Positions 1-5,744 of a DNA stretch of 5,775 nt are shown piece after piece. Source of the DNA: Bacillota bacterium (GTDB lineage: Bacteria > Bacillota > Clostridia > Christensenellales > Aristaeellaceae); the NCBI GenBank assembly GCA_019137115.1, contig JAGVSV010000210.1:1-5775 (forward strand), read 5' to 3'. Every line of letters begins with the position of its first letter. Position 1 is the first letter of the stretch. Position numbers and translations under genes: made by a program. The notes below the pieces were generated by a model, which saw only the letters and a program-made list of their open reading frames with translations, had not been told where the DNA came from and did no database searches.

Positions 1-339
1 GCGCTGGGCGCGCTGGCGATCTTCGCGTGGGGGGTTTACCTGTCCCCCGTGCACGCCTACCGCAACCACGTCAAAAGCGTGCTGCGCGGCCGCAATCGCA
101 GCTATACCGGGTATTTCCAGGGCTTTGAACATGAGCACGTGGACAAGGACGGCGTGCAGTTTGTTCCGTTTATGATCAATGTCGGCCGTGTGCAGGATGA
201 ACTGGACGATCGGCTGTTTTATTTTGACGCCAACTTGCCGCTGCCCGCGTGGCAGGAGGGCGACCTGATCACAATCATTTCCCAGGACAAAGCCGTGGTG
301 TCCTGGGAGCGCGCAACCAGCCTGCCTACGCCTGCATAA
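1..339 (+). CDS. C-terminal part of a membrane-anchored protein of unknown function (5' end outside window)
   Basis: The reading frame is open from base 1, so the start lies upstream of the window; 112 residues are visible, ending at TAA 337-339. A GTG at 49 is not a convincing start because the frame continues upstream as a hydrophobic stretch (visible residues 1-16, rich in Ala, Leu, Trp and Phe) that looks like a transmembrane helix. A basic stretch follows (His, Arg, Lys), as expected for a cytoplasmic flank under the positive-inside rule. Then comes a soluble domain of about 85 residues with an acidic middle (the DELDDRLFYFDA stretch) and a C-terminal piece, GDLITIISQDKAVVSWE, that reads as beta strands. 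I know of no assigned function for proteins with this pattern. The fold and topology are inference. The gene converges with the ABC exporter operon and its last 14 bp overlap the end of that operon. Confidence 0.75.
   Translation, partial: ALGALAIFAWGVYLSPVHAYRNHVKSVLRGRNRSYTGYFQGFEHEHVDKDGVQFVPFMINVGRVQDELDDRLFYFDANLPLPAWQEGDLITIISQDKAVVSWERATSLPTPA
280..308 (-). terminator. Hairpin downstream of the exporter operon, inside the opposing gene
   Basis: A perfect 9-bp inverted repeat, TCCCAGGAC (280-288) with GTCCTGGGA (300-308), encloses an 11-nt loop. On the minus strand it starts 17 nt after the exporter operon's stop codon. No T-rich tail follows on that strand, so it is not a classical intrinsic terminator; it could be a 3'-end stabilising or pausing structure. 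It lies within the coding sequence of the rightward membrane-protein gene. Confidence 0.3.
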
Positions 340-2104
340 ACCGGTACTGCGCCTCGCACAGTGCCCGATAATGTCCGCCTTCCAGGCGGATTAATTCCTC
401 GTGGTTGCCGCGCTCGGTGATGTGCCCGTCGCTGATGACCATGATCACATCCGCGTTGCGGATGGTGGACAGCCGGTGCGCGATGACAAAGCTGGTGCGG
501 CCCTTGAGCAGCACCTCCAGCGCGCGCTGGATCATCATCTCGGTGCGGGTATCAATCGAGGAGGTCGCCTCGTCCAGGATCAGGATTTTCGGATCGTTCA
601 GCAGCGCACGGGCGAAGGAGATCAGCTGCTTCTGGCCTACGGACAGCGACGACCCGCGCTCGTTGACCTCGGTCTGGTAGCCCTTCTCCATCGCCATGAT
701 GAAGTCATGGGCATACACCGCCTTGGCGGCGTCCATGACCTCCTCGTCGGTGGCCTCCAGGCGGCCATAGCGGATGTTCTGCATGATGGTGCCGGAGAAC
801 ACAAAGCTGTCCTGCTGCATCACGCTCATCTGCTGCCTGAGCGAATCCAGCGTCACCGAACGGATGTCATGCCCGTCCACCAGCACCGCGCCGTCCGTCA
901 CGTCATAAAAGCGGCTGATCAGGTTGACAATCGTGCTTTTGCCGGCGCCCGTGGGGCCCACCAGCGCCACGGTCTGCCCGGGCACCACCTCAAAGGACAC
1001 GTTGTGCAGCACGGTTTTTTCGCGCCCATAGCCAAATGTCACATCGTCAAACGTCACCTTGCCCTGTATGGGCGGCAGGGGCTGGGCGCCCTCGTTGTCC
1101 CTGACCATGGGCGGGGTGTCCATGATTTCGAAGATGCGCTCCATGGATGCGGACGCGGTCAGGAGGCTGGAATAAAAGTTGCTCAGGTTGTTCAACGGCA
1201 TCCAGAAACGCCCCAGATACCACAGGATCAGCAGCAGGTCGGCCAGCGACAGGGTTTGCGCCTGGATGAACTGCACGCCAAAGTAGTACACCAGCACGGT
1301 ACCGATGGCGCCCGTCACGTCCAGCAGCGGCCAGAACAGCGCGTTGGCGCGGACGGCGCGCATCCAGTGGAAGCGGATGTCATCATTGACGTTGGCAAAC
1401 GTGTCGGCATTTTCGTCCTCGCGCACAAACGCCTGGGTCACGCGCATGCCGGTGAGCGATTCGTGCAGGTACCCGTTCATGTTGCTGCGCTTGTTGCGCA
1501 CCACCTGCCAGCGATGGCGCATGATGTTCTTGTACCGGAACAGCAGCAAGACCAGCAGTGGCAGGATGGCAAAGCCGATCAGCGTTAGTTTCCAGTTGGC
1601 CGCCAGCATAATGACCAATAGCAGCACCAGCACCAGGCAGTCGATCAGCACGTTGACAATGCCGTTTGTGAACAGGTCGTTCAGCGCGTTGACGTCATTG
1701 ATGACCCGCACCAGGATTTTGCCCGCGCTGCGGGTGTCAAAGAAGGAGAACGACATGGTCTGGATGTGGTGGAATAGGTCCTCCCGAAGGGTGGCCAGCG
1801 CTTTGCGGCCGGCCGCCTCCATCAGGCGGATGCGGCCGCGGGTACACAGCGCGTCGATGATGGCCAGCAACACCATGCCGGCCACCAGCCACAGCAGCTT
1901 GCTGCCATCCTTGAGCGCCTCGATGGCGCGGCTCATCAGGTAGGGCGCGCCAAGCGAGGAAACCGCCGCGATCACCATGAGCATCAGGGAGATAAACACC
2001 GTGCGCTTGTACGGCTTCATGTAGGCCAGCAGCCGCACCAGCTGCCCCCGGTTAAACGGGCGCTCGACCGCCTCGTCGTCCAGCTGTCGGAGTACTTTAG
2101 CCAT
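326..2104 (-). CDS. Heterodimeric ABC exporter subunit with catalytic Walker B Glu and degenerate signature
   Basis: This is a half-transporter of 592 aa with an N-terminal six-helix transmembrane domain (hydrophobic segments near residues 34-57, 70-86, 148-171, 174-191, 255-280 and 285-307) and a C-terminal nucleotide-binding domain. Visible motifs: A-loop Tyr359, Walker A GPTGAGKST (383-391), Q-loop Gln431, signature LSVGQ (487-491), Walker B ILILDE (507-512) with catalytic Glu512, D-loop SSID and H-loop His543. The signature has Val in place of the first Gly of LSGGQ, which marks this as the partner supplying the degenerate half of one ATP site. It should pair with the 582-aa subunit encoded just upstream, as in TM287/288 and BmrC/BmrD type exporters. 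I chose ATG 2104 because GGAGG (complement of 2113-2117) sits 8 nt upstream; the in-frame GTG at 2113 (595 aa) lies inside that ribosome-binding site. The gene overlaps the upstream stop by 8 bp, implying translational coupling. Substrate is unknown: drug, lipid or peptide export are all possible. Confidence 0.93.
   Translation of the reverse strand: MAKVLRQLDDEAVERPFNRGQLVRLLAYMKPYKRTVFISLMLMVIAAVSSLGAPYLMSRAIEALKDGSKLLWLVAGMVLLAIIDALCTRGRIRLMEAAGRKALATLREDLFHHIQTMSFSFFDTRSAGKILVRVINDVNALNDLFTNGIVNVLIDCLVLVLLLVIMLAANWKLTLIGFAILPLLVLLLFRYKNIMRHRWQVVRNKRSNMNGYLHESLTGMRVTQAFVREDENADTFANVNDDIRFHWMRAVRANALFWPLLDVTGAIGTVLVYYFGVQFIQAQTLSLADLLLILWYLGRFWMPLNNLSNFYSSLLTASASMERIFEIMDTPPMVRDNEGAQPLPPIQGKVTFDDVTFGYGREKTVLHNVSFEVVPGQTVALVGPTGAGKSTIVNLISRFYDVTDGAVLVDGHDIRSVTLDSLRQQMSVMQQDSFVFSGTIMQNIRYGRLEATDEEVMDAAKAVYAHDFIMAMEKGYQTEVNERGSSLSVGQKQLISFARALLNDPKILILDEATSSIDTRTEMMIQRALEVLLKGRTSFVIAHRLSTIRNADVIMVISDGHITERGNHEELIRLEGGHYRALCEAQYRFMQA
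374..390 (+). terminator. Hairpin downstream of the first gene, inside the ABC coding region
   Basis: TCCGCCT (374-380) pairs perfectly with AGGCGGA (384-390) across a 3-nt loop, and is followed on the + strand by TTAATTCC. It begins 35 nt after the stop of the rightward membrane-protein gene, the right place for a terminator. The T-tract is short and interrupted, and the sequence also encodes the C-terminal region of the 592-aa exporter subunit, so termination is only a possibility. Confidence 0.35.
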
Positions 2105-3845
2105 CTGTCCCACCTCCCGGCCCGACGGCGGAGGTCATCTGATCCATGACCATGCCGTGGTAGATGCCGCCCAGCGCCATCAGCTGCGCGTGGTTGCCGC
2201 GCTCGGCAATTTCGCCGTCCTTGAGCACCAGAATCTGGTCGGCCGATTTGACCGAGGAAATGCGGTGCGCAATGACAAACGTGGTGCGGTTCTTGAGCAC
2301 CTCATTCAACCGCTGCTGGATTTCGTGCTCGGTTTCCATGTCCACAGCGCTGGTGGAGTCATCAAGCACCAGAATCTTCGGGTCAATCAGCACCGCGCGG
2401 GCGATCGCCGTGCGCTGCCTCTGCCCGCCGGACAGGCCCACGCCGCGCTCGCCCACCACGGTGTCATAGCCTTGGGGCATGTGCTCGATGAATTCGTCCG
2501 CCCGCGCGACTTCGGCGGCCTGTCTGACACGGTCCATCCCCGCGTCGGGCCGGCCGAAGCGGATGTTCTCCTCCAGCGAGTCGGAGAACAGGAACGTTTC
2601 CTGCGGTACATAGCCGATCTCGCGGCGCAGGGGCTTGAGCTTGTGCTTGCGCACGTCCACGCCGTCTATGAGGATGCGGCCTTTCTGGATATCATAATAG
2701 CGGCCCAGCAGCGTAACCAGCGTGCTTTTGCCGGTGCCGGTGGCGCCCATCACGGCGATGGTCTCCCCCGGCTTTGCCTCAAAAGAAATGTCCTTGAGCA
2801 CCCGGTTGGAGCCGTAGGCGAACGACACATTGTCAAACACCACGTGGCCTTTGAACTCGCTGGGGGAGCGGGCGTCCGTGTCCTCCCTGATGCTGGGACC
2901 CAGGTCCATATAGTAGAACAGCTTTTCGCCGCTGGTCACGGTGCGGGTGAGCATATTGATGATGTTGGACAGCATGCGCATCGGGTTGGTCAGCATCCAG
3001 ATGTAGCCAGTGACCCCCACCAGCGTGCCCAGATCCATCATGCCGCGCGCGGTCAGGTAGGAGCCCACCAGCAGCACGATGGGCGTGCCCAGTTCGCCCA
3101 TCACCTGCATCATGGGCACATAGTCCGACCAGATGTAGGTGGCTTTGAGGTGCTTCCGCATGAGCTCCTGGTTGTCGTTCCTAAACAGCTCCTCCTCGTA
3201 CTCCTCGCGCACGAAGGCTTTGACCACGTGGATGCCGGCGATGTTCTCCTGCGTGCGGGTGTTAAGCACCGCGTCCTGCTCGCGGATCTGCCGGAAGAGC
3301 GGGCGGATCTTGCTGTTGAAGCGGAACGCCGTCCAGGACAGCACCGGCAAAATGGCCAGGATGGCCACCGTGGCTTGCCAGGACATGAACATCATGAAGA
3401 TCAGCGCGCCGATAAAGCTGATGAAGTTGTCCCACGTGGTGATGATGCCATTGCCCAGGAAATCCCGCAGGCCCTCCAGGTCGCCGGTCATGCGCGACAT
3501 GATCTCGCCCACGCGGTTCTTGTCATAAAACTCGTAGGGCATTCCCTGCAGGTGGTTGTACAGGCCTGTGCGTAGGTCGTACGCCACGCTTTGGGATACG
3601 CGTTCCATGATCAGCACGCGCATGTACCCAAACCCCGCGCGCGCCAGCGCGAGTGCCACGATCAGGATGCACAGCCGCACGATCAGATCGTAGTTGCCGC
3701 CCACGATCACATCGTTGACCATCGAGCGCGTCACCATAGGGCCGATCAGGCGGGTGACGATCACCAGCGCGTGCAGAAACAAAGCCAGCAGCACGCGGTT
3801 GCGATATGGCAGGGTCAGCTTGAGGACCCGTTTGATAATCTGCAT
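2097..3845 (-). CDS. Heterodimeric ABC exporter subunit with degenerate Walker B (Asp for Glu)
   Basis: This 582-aa half-transporter is the first gene of the leftward exporter operon. It has an N-terminal transmembrane domain (hydrophobic segments near residues 16-36, 53-78, 133-157, 158-175, 244-266 and 273-293) followed by an ABC ATPase domain. Visible motifs: A-loop Tyr344, Walker A GATGTGKST (367-375), Q-loop Gln415, signature LSGGQ (471-475, canonical), Walker B ILVLDD (491-496), D-loop SAVD and H-loop His527. The residue after the Walker B Asp is Asp496 rather than the catalytic Glu, a hallmark of the non-catalytic site in heterodimeric type IV exporters. Its canonical LSGGQ should complete the active site formed with Glu512 of the partner. 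ATG 3845 is preceded by AAGGAG (complement of 3852-3857) at 6 nt spacing. Length fits the family (about 575-600 aa). The transported compound cannot be read from sequence. Confidence 0.94.
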   Translation of the reverse strand: MQIIKRVLKLTLPYRNRVLLALFLHALVIVTRLIGPMVTRSMVNDVIVGGNYDLIVRLCILIVALALARAGFGYMRVLIMERVSQSVAYDLRTGLYNHLQGMPYEFYDKNRVGEIMSRMTGDLEGLRDFLGNGIITTWDNFISFIGALIFMMFMSWQATVAILAILPVLSWTAFRFNSKIRPLFRQIREQDAVLNTRTQENIAGIHVVKAFVREEYEEELFRNDNQELMRKHLKATYIWSDYVPMMQVMGELGTPIVLLVGSYLTARGMMDLGTLVGVTGYIWMLTNPMRMLSNIINMLTRTVTSGEKLFYYMDLGPSIREDTDARSPSEFKGHVVFDNVSFAYGSNRVLKDISFEAKPGETIAVMGATGTGKSTLVTLLGRYYDIQKGRILIDGVDVRKHKLKPLRREIGYVPQETFLFSDSLEENIRFGRPDAGMDRVRQAAEVARADEFIEHMPQGYDTVVGERGVGLSGGQRQRTAIARAVLIDPKILVLDDSTSAVDMETEHEIQQRLNEVLKNRTTFVIAHRISSVKSADQILVLKDGEIAERGNHAQLMALGGIYHGMVMDQMTSAVGPGGGTDG

Positions 3846-3872
3846 GCAAGGCTCCTTGTCAGTGTTGCCGTT

Positions 3873-3901
3873 ATTCTATGCTGGTATATCCGTTCCGTCA
3901 A
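3873..3901 (-). promoter_or_regulatory. Sigma-A-type promoter for the ABC exporter operon
   Basis: Read on the minus strand, the -35 box is TTGACG (complement of 3896-3901, 5 of 6 to TTGACA) and the -10 box is TAGAAT (complement of 3873-3878, 5 of 6 to TATAAT), separated by exactly 17 bp. Transcription would start near 3866, giving a leader of about 20 nt that contains the AAGGAG ribosome-binding site of the 582-aa subunit. Near-consensus boxes, optimal spacing and correct position make this the best promoter in the window. Confidence 0.72.
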
Positions 3902-3910
3902 CCGCGCAGG

Positions 3911-3940
3911 CTGTCAATTTGCGCCTGGCGGTGCTATGAT
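3911..3940 (+). promoter_or_regulatory. Candidate promoter for the ATP-grasp gene pair
   Basis: A -10-like TATGAT (3935-3940, 5 of 6) lies 18 bp downstream of a weak -35-like CTGTCA (3911-3916, 4 of 6). The predicted start near 3947 leaves a leader of only about 13 nt, beginning at the Shine-Dalgarno sequence itself, which is tight. If it is the true promoter, it is divergent from the exporter promoter, with about 10 bp between the two -35 boxes. I saw no better rightward promoter in the 114-bp intergenic region. Confidence 0.38.
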
Positions 3941-3946
3941 TTGCCC

Positions 3947-3953
3947 GGGGAGG
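3947..3953 (+). promoter_or_regulatory. Ribosome-binding site that decides the first ATP-grasp start
   Basis: GGGGAGG is followed by a 6-nt spacer and ATG 3960. Another in-frame ATG at 3954 directly abuts the Shine-Dalgarno sequence and is therefore unlikely to be used. The frame is open further upstream, but that stretch crosses the promoter region and the divergent gene and has no fitting start. Confidence 0.7.
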
Positions 3954-3959
3954 ATGCCC

Positions 3960-4814
3960 ATGGACGTATTGCTGGTGACCAACGCCTTTCTGCGCGGCGC
4001 TTCGTTTGACCACCTGCTGGATCAGGTGCTGGCCGCCGCGCTGCGCCAGGGCGTGCGGCTGATCCACAAAAGCAACGCGGAATTGATGCAGCGCATGCCG
4101 GACGCACTGCCTGACCGCGCCATCTTCTGGGATAAGGATGTCCGGCTGGCGCGTCTACTGGAGATGCGCGGCGTGCGGCTGTTCAACACCGCGCAGGCCA
4201 TCGCGGACTGCGATGACAAGACGCTGACATACCTCAAGCTTTCGCCAAAAGGCATCCCCATGCCGGACACCGTGCTGGCGCCGATGACGTTCCCTGCGGT
4301 GGGTTACACCAACCTGGATTTTGTGGATGCGGCTGCCGCCAGACTGGGCCTGCCGCTGGTCATCAAGGAAGGGTGCGGCTCCTTTGGAGAGCAGGTATAC
4401 CTGGCGCACACGCTGGCCGAAGCCAAGATGATCGCCGCGCAGAAAGCCGGGGTGCCGCTGCTGTTCCAGCGGTTTGTCGCGGAATCCGCCGGACGGGATG
4501 TGCGGGTCTATGTGGTGGGCGGCAAGGCGGTCGCGTCCATATTAAGGCTGGGGCCGAACGGCAATTTCCGATCCAATGTGTCGGGGGGCGGCAGCGCCAC
4601 CGCCCACACGCTGACCCAACCCGAGGAAGCGCTGGCGCTGTCTGCCTGTACTGCGCTGGGGCTGGATTTCGGCGGGGTGGACCTGCTCCAGTCAAACGAA
4701 GGGCCGCTGATGTGCGAGGTCAACTCCAACGCGCATTTTGCGGCGCTGCAAAAGGCAACCGGCGTGAACCCCGCCGATCACATCCTGCGCATGGTGCGGG
4801 AGGCGGATGTATGA
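3960..4814 (+). CDS. RimK-like ATP-grasp ligase, first of a tandem pair
   Basis: This 284-aa protein matches the RimK/LysX-like ATP-grasp layout. An N-terminal alpha/beta pre-ATP-grasp domain (about residues 1-90, starting with the strand DVLLVTN) is followed by the ATP-grasp domain. Visible elements: the DDK segment (85-87) before the central domain, a putative nucleotide-binding Lys136 followed by a Gly-rich loop (CGSFG, 139-143), the GRDVRVYVVG strand (178-187), FRSNVSGGGS (203-212), the GGVDLL strand with Asp241, and the metal-binding motif CEVNSN (252-257) with Glu253 and Asn255. Family members join a carboxylate, activated as an acyl phosphate, to an amine, often adding an amino acid to a peptide or protein; the true substrates here are unknown. 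The stop overlaps the next start (ATGA, 4811-4814), so the two products are probably made together. It lies divergent to the exporter operon. The ATP-grasp assignment is strong; the RimK glutamate-ligase reaction itself is not established. Confidence 0.87.
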   Translation: MDVLLVTNAFLRGASFDHLLDQVLAAALRQGVRLIHKSNAELMQRMPDALPDRAIFWDKDVRLARLLEMRGVRLFNTAQAIADCDDKTLTYLKLSPKGIPMPDTVLAPMTFPAVGYTNLDFVDAAAARLGLPLVIKEGCGSFGEQVYLAHTLAEAKMIAAQKAGVPLLFQRFVAESAGRDVRVYVVGGKAVASILRLGPNGNFRSNVSGGGSATAHTLTQPEEALALSACTALGLDFGGVDLLQSNEGPLMCEVNSNAHFAALQKATGVNPADHILRMVREADV

Positions 4815-5644
4815 ACGGGTGGCTTGTGTATGAGCGCGACAATATACAGCGCAACCAGTTCTTTGTCGACCGCTGGATGCAGGCCGGGGCGCGCCGCGGG
4901 ATTGCGTTGCAGCTGGTGACCACAGACGTCATCCGGATGGGCGTGATGGATGGGGCACTCTTTTTGTCGGATGCGGAAGGCAATGTGCCCGATTTTCTTG
5001 TGATGCGGGCGCAGTATCAGCGGCTGTCCGAGCACGCCGAACAGATGGGCATCCCGGTGTACAACAACGCGCGGGTGTCCCGCTTCTGCAACGACAAGCG
5101 CCGCACGCATCAGCTGTTGTCATCGCTGGTGCCCATGATGGATACCGCCTTTGTGCTGTCGGAAACCAGGAACTGCCCTTTCCCCTACCCGGTGGTGGTC
5201 AAGGCGTCCCATGCCTGCGGCGGGCGGCAGGTGCATATGGCAAAGGATGACGCATCGTTCCGCGCCGCGCTGGCCGCGCTTTCCCCGGACAGCGCGGTGG
5301 TGCAGCCGCTGTGCGATACGCCGGGGCGCGACGTGCGCGTGTATGTGCTGGGCGATCGCATCGTGGGCGCCATGCTGCGGCATTCTGAAAGCGACTTTCG
5401 CAGCAATGTGGGGCTGGGCGGCGGCTCGCGCCCGTATGAGATGGACGATGTGCTGCTGGGGCATGTGGACAGGATCCGCGGGCTGTTCCGTTTCGGGCTG
5501 GTGGGCGTGGATTTCCTGTTTGACAAAGGGCGCCTTGTGTTCAACGAAATCGAGGACGCCGTGGGCACCCGCATGCTGTACATGCACACCGACAGGGACA
5601 TCGCGGCGGACTACCTTGATTTTATCCTTGCGGACATGGGCTGA
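4811..5644 (+). CDS. RimK-like ATP-grasp protein, second of the pair, altered metal-binding motif
   Basis: This 277-aa protein is a paralogue of the gene before it. Shared landmarks are NDK (94-96), Lys131 with a following ACGG loop (135-138), GRDVRVYVLG (172-181), Arg190, DFRSNVGLGGG (195-205) and a VGVDFLF strand with Asp234. The N-terminus (MNGWLVYERD, then a basic helix) is a separate pre-ATP-grasp type and differs from that of the first gene. The final motif reads FNEIEDAVG (244-252): Glu246 is kept, but the usual Asn of E-x-N is Glu248, followed by Asp249. A longer open frame extends upstream from 4373, but that part is an out-of-frame reading of the first gene. ATG 4811 has GGGAGG (4798-4803) 7 nt upstream and overlaps the preceding stop by 4 bp. 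It is probably an ATP-dependent ligase working with its neighbour. It could have modified metal coordination or a non-catalytic partner role, though the retained Lys, Arg and acidic residues favour ATP binding. Confidence 0.86.
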   Translation: MNGWLVYERDNIQRNQFFVDRWMQAGARRGIALQLVTTDVIRMGVMDGALFLSDAEGNVPDFLVMRAQYQRLSEHAEQMGIPVYNNARVSRFCNDKRRTHQLLSSLVPMMDTAFVLSETRNCPFPYPVVVKASHACGGRQVHMAKDDASFRAALAALSPDSAVVQPLCDTPGRDVRVYVLGDRIVGAMLRHSESDFRSNVGLGGGSRPYEMDDVLLGHVDRIRGLFRFGLVGVDFLFDKGRLVFNEIEDAVGTRMLYMHTDRDIAADYLDFILADMG

Positions 5645-5687
5645 CCGGATGTAACAATGCGCCTGTGCGCCCCGCTGCGAAAATTAT

Positions 5688-5717
5688 GCCGCCTTGCCCA
5701 TATGAGCGGCGGCCTTT
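5688..5717 (+). terminator. Weak candidate terminator after the ATP-grasp pair
   Basis: GCCGCC (5688-5693) can pair with GGCGGC (5708-5713) around a 14-nt loop, followed by CTTTAT. The stem is fully GC but short, the loop is long and the T-run has only three bases. It is in the right place, 44 nt after the stop of the second ATP-grasp gene, but overlaps the next promoter. Confidence 0.3.
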
Positions 5718-5722
5718 ATAAT
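5694..5722 (+). promoter_or_regulatory. Promoter candidate for the downstream Smr-like gene
   Basis: A perfect TATAAT (5717-5722) lies 17 bp downstream of TTGCCC (5694-5699, 4 of 6 to TTGACA). Transcription would start near 5729, leaving a leader of about 16 nt with the GGGAGGG ribosome-binding site at 5732-5738. This suggests that the following gene is transcribed separately from the ATP-grasp pair. Confidence 0.5.
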
Positions 5723-5744
5723 GGAGGAGCCGGGAGGGATGGAA

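Noticed and set aside
401..1588. Long + strand open frame opposite the 592-aa exporter subunit
   Set aside because: It is fully antisense to a clear ABC gene, its product is His/Gln/Val-rich without recognisable domains, and it has no convincing ribosome-binding site. Long antisense frames are expected in GC-rich genes.
1806..1843. GC-rich palindromes around GCGGCCGC
   Set aside because: These fall inside the exporter coding sequence and are explained by Ala, Gly and Arg codons in a GC-rich genome.
2157..3575. 472-codon + strand open frame opposite the 582-aa exporter subunit
   Set aside because: It mirrors the conserved ABC motifs in antisense, its product is low-complexity and His/Ala-rich, and nothing upstream looks like a translation start signal.
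3591..3959. Upstream extension of the first ATP-grasp frame
   Set aside because: The extension runs antisense through the start of the exporter operon and across both promoters. The strong GGGGAGG site at 3947-3953 and the fold both fit a start at 3960.
3846..3959. Hidden precursor-peptide gene for a graspetide-like system
   Set aside because: I looked in the 114-bp divergent region and in 5645-5738 and found no short frame with a ribosome-binding site and a peptide-like product.
4373..4810. Upstream extension of the second ATP-grasp frame
   Set aside because: It is an out-of-frame reading of the first ATP-grasp gene. Its residues show no domain pattern, and the real start at 4811 has its own ribosome-binding site.
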